Source: Rhynchopus euleeides
Lineage: Eukaryota; Euglenozoa; Diplonemea; Diplonemida; Diplonemidae
Length of the DNA stretch: 64,000 bases
Assembly (NCBI GenBank): GCA_963210315.1
Contig: OY723243.1
Coordinates: 2,356,001-2,420,000, forward strand
Direction: 5' to 3'
In this document: positions 44,977 through 54,844 of the stretch, in pieces
How the letters are laid out: every line of letters starts with the position of its first letter
Numbering within the stretch: the stretch's first letter is position 1
The notes under the pieces: model-generated
What the model was told of the DNA's origin: nothing
Seen by the model: the letters and a program-made list of their open reading frames with translations, nothing else
Databases searched by the model: none
Program-made: the position numbers and the translations under genes

Positions 44977-46124
44977 GGGGGGGTCAAATGCCACCCTTTT
45001 ACGTGGACAAACACGATTTTTCAAAAAACCGGCGCAGAGGCCCCAAAGCCCCCGTAAACCCTCCAAACCCCCCCAGATCGGTCCGGAAACCCATCGAACC
45101 CCACTTTTCCACCATTCCGGGCACCTCAGGTGCCCGAATTGGGGTACCTAAATTTTGTGCCACCGTTTGGTACCGGACAGTGCCACTGTGTGGGAGGTTG
45201 GAAAAGAAAATGCCCCAACACACCACATCTGAGGGTTGCAATGCATGTTGCTTGCCAACCACGTCATCCGGTGGGTGTCAGGCGCTATGTAGGTGGCATG
45301 AGCCAGGTCTTCGATGTGTTCTGGCTTGTATATGTACCTCCCTGCCACCATGCACCGGGAGGCTGCCTGTAGGTACGGAACAAGTCCAGATGGTCGTGTG
45401 ATTCCTGTGCAGCAGTGCTCCACAACCGGGATGTGTTGACAACGACTGTTGCAACACGAGCTGTACATTCCGGGAACACACGAAGTGCGCTGTCGTGGTA
45501 CCCATTGTGCCAGAATTAGTAGTTGCTGCGGTCTACTTTGCCTGGCCCAAGAGCACTGGTACTGAACGGTGCAATATGCGTGGCGAGGTGAATGCAACGG
45601 AAGGGCGCAAAGTCAATACAGCTCTCGGATGGCGGGTGGTGGTGCCACTAGTGTGTGACGTTCACTCGAGGATACAACGCATCACAATGAATCAGCAACC
45701 GTGGACCGAGTACAATACGCTCTCTGTGGCTGGTGTGGGGGACAAAGGCAGTGCCTGTGCCGCAGGCAGGGAGGTACATATACAAGCCAGAACACATCGA
45801 AGACCTGGCTCATGCCACCTACATAGCGCCTGACACCCACCGGATGACGTGGTTGGCAAGCAACATGCATTGCAACCCTCAGATGTGGTGTGTTGGGGCA
45901 TTTTCTTTTCCAACCTCCCACACAGTGGCACTGTCCGGTACCAAACGGTGGCACAAAATTTAGGTACCCCAATTCGGGCACCTGAGGTGCCCGGAATGGT
46001 GGAAAAGTGGGGTTCGATGGGTTTCCGGACCGATCTGGGGGGGTTTGGAGGGTTTACGGGGGCTTTGGGGCCTCTGCGCCGGTTTTTTGAAAAATCGTGT
46101 TTGTCACCCCCATTTGACCCCCCC
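44977..46124. mobile_element. Foldback element, 1,148 bp, with arms of about 360-370 bp
   Basis: The left arm 44977-45346 and right arm 45765-46124 are almost perfect reverse complements; the main difference is a 10-base insertion near the left tip. The tip is GGGGGGGTCAAATG, with TA outside both ends (44975-44976, 46125-46126) and C-runs beyond. The 418-bp loop (45347-45764) has no recognisable gene. Matching open frames on opposite strands (45262 leftwards and 45849 rightwards) simply reflect the arm identity. Confidence 0.9.
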
Positions 46125-46126
46125 TA

Positions 46127-48087
46127 CCCCCCCCCCCCCCCACCCCCAGCAGGTCGACTCGTCGAAACCGATGTCGGCCCCCCGGTGGAGGATGACCATG
46201 TCTTGGCAAAGAGAGTTGAGCCCACAACAAATCCAGAGGGGGGTCCTACGACTCGAGTCTCTGGACCATTATATTTCAACTCGTCGGCATTGAGTCAAGT
46301 CTTCCGCACACACGGGAGTCCTCGACACCCGTGTTCAGGGCATGTAATGTTGCAAGCCATTCCAAACAATGGATGAGCGGATCTGCATCGTACAGTCGGA
46401 CAAGTCCACGCGACACCGCTGCACGCGAAACTGATACGCTATCAAAGCAAACAGTAGGGAAAATAGGGAAGGCTCGCACAGTGGGAGGAGCCACGCAGGA
46501 GACGGGGTGCCAGGGACAGCGAGTCTGGTTTATTTGCGACGTCCCGAAGGCTCCCCGCCTCTCCGGGCCAAATGGCCCCGGGGCGGGGCGCGGCTTCGGA
46601 GCTTCAGAGGAGGGGTCTAGGGGTGGTGGTGGGGGGGGAGGTATTTTCCCCTTATTACCCAGCGTCACCGGTATCCATATCCACTTCGTGTGCTCTCTCT
46701 CTCTCTCCCCCGGCGGCTGCCCTGCCTTGCCCGGCAAGGCGTTCAGGCTTCCCGTTGCCCGTAGTGGGCGGTGGGGGTGCTGATGTGTGCGTGTCCGTTG
46801 TTGTGTCTCTGAAGCGTGGCTGCGTTTTGACGATCATTTCGTGTGATGTTAGTTTTCTCCCCGGTTCCCTAACACAGAGAAGGGGCGTCAGTCAAGGGGG
46901 TTGGTGGTGTCGATCTGGAAGTCACCTTTCAACCCCGTTCAAGCGGCAAGGCGGCGAACTGCAAACGCAAACACCTCAACGCACAATCGCTGCTGAGACA
47001 AGGTTGGTTTTTGAGAGGTGTGGTTATGTACAAAGCGGATGTTGGCGGGTAGTGAGCTGCCTCTATTTAAAACCAAGTATTGCCTGGTACTGCTACGACA
47101 TGCGATGCGACCCCATCACACAGCAACCTGCATCACTGTGTCACTACGTGCATCTATTTCTGCCTCCACGGAGGGTCGGGACGTCGTGGTGATCGTACCT
47201 TGTGAGGAAAGACACTTAGTTGGTCAATGCAGAGGCCAATGATCCGAGTCTGTGTGAGAGGCGCTTCGTTGTTTGGGCTCTCTTTTTTTATGAAAAACAG
47301 TCGCTTGTGAATGCGAGTGGTTTCACCCCCACCCCCCGATTCCAACCCCTCGCTCTTCGTATTGATTCGGCGGATCAGACGGGGCACGGGGGGCCAGGTG
47401 CAGACCTCTATATCTTGGTATTCTGGCGGTGAGAAAATACTCGGCCTGATTCACCCCATCGCTTTATTTTTCACACACACAACCTTTGCACGGGATTTTC
47501 AGGCAGCCTGTTCACCGTGCTCTACACACCACCCTCAGGCGGGGGTTTGTAAGTGTGTGTGGAAGCGTCAAACGCACTACAAGAATCAAGTCAGTTGAGG
47601 AAAGATGAGGGCCGATGAAGTGCCGCATCGACATTTCATTGCGTGTTGCACAAAAAGTACCAAGAACGAGACAAAAATAGTGATGCCTTCGAAAAGGAAA
47701 ACGGCCCATACTTACAGACAGCGCATTATTGGGTATCATCTCAGTTGATTTGTGTATTTTTTTTTGCATGGCATGGCTGCTGACCGACAACACATCAAGA
47801 AGCCCCCCTCTGCAATGTTTTTGAGAAACCTGTAAGACCGGCCGCAGAACATCAGACGCAGGACGCTGGAAGACGCACCCTCCCCCACCCCTCCCCGCCC
47901 CTTCCCACCCCCTCGACCTGCAGCATCAATCATTAGCCGCACTGCACCTCACACAACAGCATCCACCGCAGGCGATCGCCTCCACAGGCGTTTGGTTTGG
48001 TGTGGATCATCTATTTTCCCTTCTATCAGCTGAAGGGTCCCCCCAGCGCGGTCGGCAGGCGTTGTCTGCTGCGCACGCTGCCCTGTG
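46127..48087. other. Non-coding stretch before the gene-rich domain
   Basis: Short unrecognised frames and a CT microsatellite at 46688-46702. A dispersed repeat lies at 46385-46443 (partner 58437-58493). This marks the border between the transposon-rich and gene-rich parts. Confidence 0.5.
46385..46443 (+). repeat. Dispersed repeat, copy 1 of 2 (other 58437-58493)
   Basis: GCATCGTACAGT, AAGTCCACG and GAAACTGATACGC occur in the same order in both copies with small differences between. Confidence 0.6.
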
Positions 48088-50583
48088 ATGGCAGTTCCAA
48101 ACAGAGAGGCGAAATGCGTTGATGACTATCTCGACGATCTGAAGAGTGGGACAAGCGAGAGCAAGGCAATGTCTTGCGTGGCGCTGTTCAGTGTTGGGCA
48201 CTGCGCAGAGGTGAGAGAGGCCTTTGCAGCCGACTTGGAGGCTGTGCGTGCCCTGGCTGATTTTATCGGGGATATCTCAAAGACGGCTTACGATGTCCGG
48301 TGGGAGGCACTGGCACTCATCGGCGAGCTCTGCAGGCGCGAACGCCAAGTCAGCAAAGAGGAAAATGACCCCGTTGCCAGACTGAACGATGTCGCTCTGA
48401 TTCTCGCACAGAGCTTTGCAGACCACCCCACGCTGAAGCGTTCCTTGGAGGATTGCAAGCAGGAGAGGAGTGGGGCGCAGACGTCCTTTGAGGTATGCCA
48501 TGCAGGCTGCGTCAATCGGTTTTGCGGCTTTGTGGGCTGCTGTGGGAGAGCTGTGCCTTCCTGGGGGTATTCACGTCACATGCCATGCAGATTGCTGCCG
48601 ACCTGCTGTCCGCTCTGCCCTTCCCCGGGGTGACCGGGTGGAAGACGAAGGCGAAGGACTTGCTGTTCCTCGACCCCCGCCTCAGCAAACAGTGGTATGC
48701 ACAGCTGTGTGTCCTCCAGCCTACAACCAACCGTGCGAATCATTGGGTTGGAAATTCATACTTGCTGTAGCTCTGCGCAGCGTCTCCAAACTCACTGCCT
48801 TTGAGGTTTTAGTCGTGGCTGTACCGACTACTGCACAGTGCACTACCGACCGAGAGCCCAGCACAGTCCTTATTCAACTTTACGTGGCGAGCGGCAAAGG
48901 TGACGACCAGTGGGCCCAGCGCCACGCATGCCCAGACACTGAACCCAAACAGTGGCTACACACGATTCCCACACACGGTTGTCTGCGGTGAGGAAAAGAG
49001 ACACCCTTAGGTCTCTGCAAAAACCTGCCGCTGGTTAGCAACCTGGGGCGCCACCCCCTAAAGTGTGAGGGGACCCGGTGGCTCAAGAAGGGTTTCCGGA
49101 TCCCACGCGGAGTGAGGGTAACTAGCTAGTCTTTACCCATGGGAAGACATTGTGTGTAATGCACTCCTACGTTTTTCCAACCTTTTCGGACTTTCATCCC
49201 GTCCCCCCACGTAGTGCGAGTCCTATACGCGTTCCGAACGTACTAGGGCCACTCCCACCTGTACGTTACACTGTGTGAAACAGAGACGCAACTGCGGTGG
49301 TCTGACCTCCGTCTATGACAGAAGGGAGGCGGGCTACTCCGGCCCGGAAGCCCGCGCAGGGGGTCGCCGTGGAGGACACAGGACGAGGGGCGCCCGGCCC
49401 CCATTGGAGGTCTTGGGATCTCGGTTCTTTGGGCTCAGGGTTCCCCCTTCATAGACCAGGTCACCACCCCGGCTATTCCGGCTCCATGCACAAGGCATTT
49501 CAGCACCGAGGTAACCACCCCACCGCTGACTCTGTTCACCCCCCGCGCAGTGCAATGCGAGGGGATTAGCAGGGGCGCCACGTGCAGGCGTCAGGCGGCT
49601 TTAACCCCCCGAGAGCCCAGCACAGTCCACTCGGGCCCTTCCAGGGCGTGGTGTCACCTCAGAGGCAGTGTTGGTCCAGCCACGCATTAGAACCAGACCC
49701 ACATGTCAGGGGTGATGCGTGGCACCTATGCCAATAAAGTGACCCCACGACGTACGGCCCGCATAGATTCCGAATATTCAAATGAACGGGTTTGTGAAAA
49801 AACCGTCTGGGGGTCCGCTGGGTCTGGTGGGTGTTGGCTGCCCGACTGACCCTGTCGCAAGAAGAGAACTTTCCCAGTCCCCGACTCACGCCAAACCCAC
49901 ATACTTGGTGCTGAAGAGGCCCCAGGCCCTCAGGATTGCGACGATCTTCCCTTGACACAATCTCTACTGGCCGTACTCTTGATGTTCATTGTCACGATCT
50001 CCACAACCACAACCCACTGCGACACGACAGGCCCCGCGTGACACGGGCAGCACGGCAGCGCTGCGTGAAGTGCGATGCAGCTGTTGCGCAGCCCATGCGG
50101 TGCAGCCAGTGCAAGGCTGTTTTCTACTGTGGTGCCCCCTGTCAGAAAGCTCACTGGAAAATGGGGCACAAAGCCCGTTGTGCCACATTTGTCGCAATGG
50201 TATGTTTCGAGTGTGGGATCTTGCCAGGTGGGGAGGGGGTGTACGGCGGTGTTGCAAATTGTAAGTGATTCTGGGGTTGTCTGTCTTGATGCCAGACGCC
50301 AGTTTTCCGCCGGGGTGGTCATCAGATCGGCACGTGTACCCTTCCACGACTGCGCCGTGTGCCCCCAACAACCTCACCACAACAGGATGCAAAGGACCCT
50401 GTGTCGAACGAATCAAAGCTTTTTCTCCCGACCCGTGCGCAGCTGTACGCTGCGAGGCCCAAGGTATTGGCGCCTGTTGGGTTTGATGAATACTACTTCG
50501 AGTATGTGCTGCCGGCAGAGCCCCTGCCAGCGGACCTGTGTCCCACTCGGGACTCGCCGACAGCGGGGCCGCCTGCGTCCTGA
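48088..50583 (+). CDS. Spliced ARM/HEAT-like protein with C-terminal MYND zinc finger
   Basis: Exon 1 (48088-48492) encodes 135 residues of alpha-helical, ARM-like sequence (MAVPNREAKCVDDYLDDLKS...). A GTATGC donor at 48493 and a TGCAG acceptor at 48590 join it in phase to exon 2 (48591-48694, AADLLSALPFPGV...), which again ends at GTATGC. The middle exons are unresolved; a possible one starts at 48839. A later exon, beginning after an AG upstream (possibly 50028-50030) and ending at 50199, encodes a MYND finger: CVKC, CSQC, FYCGAPCQ, HW and H...C in the right order. Intron 50200-50385 (GTATGT...ACAG) leads in phase to the last exon 50386-50583. MYND fingers bind proline-rich partners. A single gene is inferred from strand, order and shared splice sites; the halves could be two genes. 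Confidence 0.6.
48851..49628. repeat. 19-bp direct repeats bracketing a 740-bp insertion
   Basis: CGAGAGCCCAGCACAGTCC occurs at 48851-48869 and again, identical, at 49610-49628. A perfect repeat of this length is the usual sign of target-primed (LINE/SINE-type) insertion. The bracketed DNA (48870-49609) has no recognisable gene, TIR or poly-A tail. It falls within the presumed intron/exon region of the ARM-MYND gene. Confidence 0.6.
49690..49835 (+). repeat. GACCCCACT-hairpin repeat, copy 5 of 5
   Basis: GAACCAGACCCACATGTCAG, GTGGCACCTATGCCAATAAA and GACCCCACGACG with ATTCAAATGAACGGG align with copy 4 in the first part and copy 2 in the second, so the full unit is at least 140 bp. It lies inside the presumed ARM-MYND gene. 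Confidence 0.75.
50200..50385 (+). other. Intron, 186 bp, joining the MYND exon to the terminal exon
   Basis: ATG|GTATGT at the donor and CACAACAG|GAT at the acceptor. Both exons are in the same codon phase (0), and the downstream frame runs to a stop at 50583. The donor resembles those at 48493 and 48695 (GTATGC). Confidence 0.7.
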
Positions 50584-50795
50584 AGGAGTGTCATTGCTGT
50601 TGCGCGTCTGGATACGTGTTGCCACGCGGGATCTTTCTCCAACGAGCCCAGCCTGCCCTTTAGCCGTTCATTGCCATCATGCCTGTACCGTCAAGCCAGC
50701 TGGTGACAAGATAGCCCCTCCCGCCCCGTTCCTCTTGTTGAATGCCTCGAGTTGGCCTGCACGCTGGTCGACACACCATCACAGGAAGGGGTATC

Positions 50796-53471
50796 ATGGG
50801 CACAATGCGCCACTTGGCTGGAGCAGTACTCGGTGCGGTGGGCGTGCAGGGCCTGGGGGCGACTGTACAGTATGGGAGTGTGGGCCCGCCGAACCTCTCG
50901 GCGGAGCATCTTGCGCTGATCATAGTGCCTCTGGCGCTGACGTGCTGTGTGCTGGGTTTCTACGCTATTCTGGGATGCACACGCACTGTGCGTATTACGA
51001 CTCTGCTTGTCGTCGGAGCGTGTTCTGCACTCATAGCAGTTGGGACTGCATCTTGGTGCGCTACCTACATCGTCACCCGTGACGTGATCCTGGAACGTGC
51101 AGAGGGCTTCACTTCTGCTGCCGCCGAGCGTGCTGTGCTTCTTGCGTCAGGGGAAGTGAGCGTGGGTATCGGGATTATGAAAGCAGTACAGCTCTTTGCG
51201 GCCAGAGGTCATTTCGGTGTGGACCAGAGTTGGCCCGAATCCCACTTCCACCTTGATCGGCTGATGCGGACCGTGGGGAGGGATTCAGCGTCGATGACTC
51301 TCATCTTCGTCGGGTCGCAAAGCGGCAGGTTTATGGGGATCACTCCCGACGGTAGCGTCCAGTTCACAACCTCAGAGATTCCAGGAAGCCTGCCGGAATG
51401 GTTACGGTGCCCGCCACGTGATACGCATTTACGGTGCAATACCGGATCGACAGTCAGCGCGTGTACCGATACAACAGGCACGTTGTACCAAGAGTGTGGG
51501 GAATCCTGTAATGCCACAGAGGCAGCTGCCTCCTACTGTGCCGAAGCACTAGTGTCGTTCGTGGTTGCAATGCCCACAACCAACATGTCCGACCTCGCAT
51601 TTCTGCCTGTTATGGAGACAGCTGCTTCAGTCACACCGAGAAACATCTTTGACCCCAGGGTACGACCGTGGTACGTCCAGAGTGCAGAGCCAACCTGGTC
51701 GTCCCCATACCTCTTCGCAGGGGGGTCTGCTGCTATTGGCCTCACAGCGAGTGTGGGTTTGCATTTCGACGGCGCGTTCGTCGGGAGCCTCGGGGTCGAT
51801 TACTCCTTTTCATCAATCAACGCCTTCATGTCCGACGTGAAGCCTTCCGACAACGGGGTTGCGTTCCTGATGACATCAGACGGGCTGCTTGTGGGCAGCA
51901 GCATGGCCGACGTGGAGCTGGCACAGGACACAGGTGTGGTGGAGTACGACACCATCGATGCTGTCAACATCCTGAAATACAGGAAGACCGAGTCGGAGTC
52001 GAAGATAGTGCGTGCTGTCGGTGCGGTGCGCTCGAAGTGGGGGACGGTGGAGGCGGCGGCTGTGGGGAGCTCGATGTACCAGTACAGCGATGACGTGGTG
52101 GTGTCGTACCCGATCAAGCTGCAGGGCCTGACGATGCTGCTGGTGGTCAGCGTGCCGATGTCGGACATCATGGGGAAGGCGGACCATGCGTCGACCCTAT
52201 CGCTCGTGATGACTGTATCGATCAGCGTGGGGCTGGCACTGCTTGCGGCTGTGGGGCTGAAGGTGGCGCTGCTGCCGCTTGAAAATCTGCAGCAGAACAT
52301 GTACGACGTGGCCTGCATGAACGTGGAGGGGCACGAGGACGGGGTGTCGAGCCACCTGACGGAGATCCGCAGCATGCAGGAGTCCTTCAGCACCATGGTG
52401 AAGAACCTCATCGAGTACAAGCAGTACCTGCCTCAGAGCGTGCTGGTCGATGTTTCAGAGAAGTGTGAGGATTCTCCGAGGTCGCGCCGCTCGAGCAGGA
52501 TTTCCTTTCAACATCGGAAAAACCGACTTTCACTGGCATCTTCCAACCTGGAAGCCTCCGCACGGTCGTCGTACACCGACTTGCCTGCCATCTTTCACGC
52601 TGACACCACGGCCCGCTTCCGGGAAGTGAGCCTGCTGTTGACTAACATCAGCTCATTCGTTGACACACTGAAGTGTGACACTGTTGCGGCCTCCGCCCTG
52701 CACACCACATACTTGGAGAAGATGGTGTCATGCGTGAACGGGCACCGTGGGATCATCGACGAGTTCATCGGAGACAAGGTGCACGCCTCCTTCAACACAG
52801 TGCAGGCGTCTGCCACACACCGCACACTCGTTGCCGAGTGCATGGTCGCCATCCGCACACGGCTTTTCAAGGATGCACCCGTGTTGCACGCGAAGGTGAA
52901 CGCTGCTGCTGTGTCCACACGTGCCATGTGCGGGGCACTCGGGTGCAAGGGGCTGAAGAAGTACACCATTGTGGGCCCGTGTGCGTCCCTCGTGTGGGTC
53001 ATGGAGCGCTGGGGCAGGGCGTGGGGCGTGCCTGCCTTGATTGATGCGCAAATTGCGTACGACGGTGCCATGCGCTTCAGCATGTGCTGCGTCGCGAAGA
53101 CACGCATCTCCACGCAGCGTGACGAGTTTGTGCACGAGATATTTGGAGAGCGAACCGTCGACGTGCAGGAATGGATGTACCAAGTGGAGAGCAGCAGTGC
53201 CAACAACGAGTACGCGAGCTACAACCAGGCCTTCCGCCTGCTGTACGACGGAGACTACGATGCAGCAGACCTTGCTGTTCAGAATGCGCCGAAGAAGACG
53301 AAGCAGCTTGCCGCTCTGTCCGACTGGATTGAACGGTGCCGGGAACGAGGTGCCCCGCCTTCTGTGGTCCCGTCACGGCACATGCCTGAGATCGATGCCG
53401 TTCTGCCAGAACGTGCTTATGCCATGATCGCCGCTCCGGTCGTGAGCCCACGGGGTGACGTGCCAGTGTAG
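50796..53471 (+). CDS. dCache-domain membrane receptor with degenerate class III cyclase domain (paralogue A)
   Basis: I prefer the ATG at 50796, giving 891 residues; one lies upstream at 50742 but the paralogue lines up with 50796. Two hydrophobic segments (about 39-60 and 65-95) precede a dCache sensor (about 96-465) with the family signature DPRVRPWY (RPWY 290-293) and WSSPY. A third membrane segment (about 466-497) leads to a HAMP-like linker and a cyclase-homology domain (about 610-770). There the first metal-binding Asp is replaced (LLLTNISSF, N617) while the second is kept (EFIGDK, D660). The usual catalytic Asn/Arg pattern is replaced in TIVGPCASLVWVMERW, so cyclase activity is doubtful. 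The C-terminal 120 residues look TPR-like. Likely a surface sensor of small ligands acting through regulation rather than catalysis. Confidence 0.85.
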   Translation: MGTMRHLAGAVLGAVGVQGLGATVQYGSVGPPNLSAEHLALIIVPLALTCCVLGFYAILGCTRTVRITTLLVVGACSALIAVGTASWCATYIVTRDVILERAEGFTSAAAERAVLLASGEVSVGIGIMKAVQLFAARGHFGVDQSWPESHFHLDRLMRTVGRDSASMTLIFVGSQSGRFMGITPDGSVQFTTSEIPGSLPEWLRCPPRDTHLRCNTGSTVSACTDTTGTLYQECGESCNATEAAASYCAEALVSFVVAMPTTNMSDLAFLPVMETAASVTPRNIFDPRVRPWYVQSAEPTWSSPYLFAGGSAAIGLTASVGLHFDGAFVGSLGVDYSFSSINAFMSDVKPSDNGVAFLMTSDGLLVGSSMADVELAQDTGVVEYDTIDAVNILKYRKTESESKIVRAVGAVRSKWGTVEAAAVGSSMYQYSDDVVVSYPIKLQGLTMLLVVSVPMSDIMGKADHASTLSLVMTVSISVGLALLAAVGLKVALLPLENLQQNMYDVACMNVEGHEDGVSSHLTEIRSMQESFSTMVKNLIEYKQYLPQSVLVDVSEKCEDSPRSRRSSRISFQHRKNRLSLASSNLEASARSSYTDLPAIFHADTTARFREVSLLLTNISSFVDTLKCDTVAASALHTTYLEKMVSCVNGHRGIIDEFIGDKVHASFNTVQASATHRTLVAECMVAIRTRLFKDAPVLHAKVNAAAVSTRAMCGALGCKGLKKYTIVGPCASLVWVMERWGRAWGVPALIDAQIAYDGAMRFSMCCVAKTRISTQRDEFVHEIFGERTVDVQEWMYQVESSSANNEYASYNQAFRLLYDGDYDAADLAVQNAPKKTKQLAALSDWIERCRERGAPPSVVPSRHMPEIDAVLPERAYAMIAAPVVSPRGDVPV

Positions 53472-54844
53472 TCCGGGCCCAGGGTGTGCCACCGCTCCCA
53501 AGAAGCCCTGGACACGTGGCTGTGTTTCACCCTTCTTCGTACTATCGAACGTGAACAAACGGAACTGTAAATTCTTGGAACGGGCCAGACTTTTGGAACA
53601 TCCAGGGTGTTCTTGAATCAAGCCCCAGTCTTTACCCCCCTCGATTCCCATGCACGCCTGCATTTTTTTTGTAAGTTCGGCGTAGCCAGCTCAGGAATTT
53701 TTTCACCATGCGGATCCTTGCGAACACTTCACTCGTGGGGGTGTTCGAAGAACACCAACTGTCGTAGCTACCTTGGTCTCGTGATTCACTCGGTTGCATT
53801 AGTTTCTTCCATTATTTTCACGTTTGACACCATTTGTATATGCTACAGAGACGCTACGGACTCGGGACTGCTTACTGGCCTCTGGCTCATGATCACTTCT
53901 GTTTCGTGCTCCACCTGCTCCACCTCACTTCTGCACTTCAGGCAAAACACAGCACTGGGGGTGGAAGCGTCCAATGCAACTCTCAGTACAGAGGCCAAAG
54001 AGTATCTTGTGGTATTTTCCATGTCGCTCCCGTTCAGGGCATTTATAGGGGCGAAATCTACGCTCATTGGGCATTGTGTGTGTGAGTGAGTGTGTGTGTG
54101 TTTCACCACAACCTCCCCCCTACTCCATTCCTTCGTGGTTCTATTTTGTGTTCTCGTTTACCTTTTCGACGCCTTTTCTTTTACATTTTCTCCACGAATG
54201 CTCTGCTGACCAGAAGAAGTCGCTGCCTTTTGTATTTCCTGATGTCATGTTTTCTCAAAATTCATGTCTGTTGCTTGGAGTATTTTCTAGTCGGTTTTTG
54301 CAACCAACACATCCCTGCGGGGGATAGGTGTTGAAGTGGGGCCCCCGGTGAAGTTTGATGCCAGGCTGCGATCATTGCCAGTGAAGAATTTGATAGCGGG
54401 ATCGGGCTTACTCATGTTGTCCCAGAAATTGGCTCCTCCTAGCCTCGGGGACGCAATGTGACGTCAGTTCGCTAACCCAAACTATAAACGAGAAATGTGA
54501 GCAGAGAACACGTGACCCAACACACGAGAAAGTGAGCATGATCTGTGATTCTTCTACCCATGGACTGAAGGGTACGTTTTCACGGCCCTGGCAATCGCTC
54601 TACATTACGTACGGAGAGTGGATATCTTCCGATACGCACCAGTGTATTGCTTCAGTGTATTTGGCCGCTGATTGAATCGCTTGCCCACCGGTTTCCTTCT
54701 GGGGGGCCCTGCGGCACGAGAGGTGGTACGGACGGGCCATGTTTCGATCTGCTGTGTTGATGCAGATGGTTGCTTGTTTGACTTGACCGGCTCCGCCTGA
54801 CCACCCACCCTCCCCTGCCCCACACAGCCGGGGGCTTCTCCACG
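53472..54844. other. Intergenic, no gene recognised
   Basis: Separates the receptor and HAD genes. A GT microsatellite lies at about 54075-54100. No motif seen. Confidence 0.5.

Noticed and set aside
45262-46376. Twin open frames on opposite strands of the foldback element as genes
   Set aside because: They are identical only because the arms are inverted copies; the product has no motif and runs into the C-run.
48470-48620. Frameshift mutations in the ARM-like gene
   Set aside because: A 98-bp intron with GTATGC and TGCAG borders joins the two frames exactly in phase, which explains the apparent shift better.
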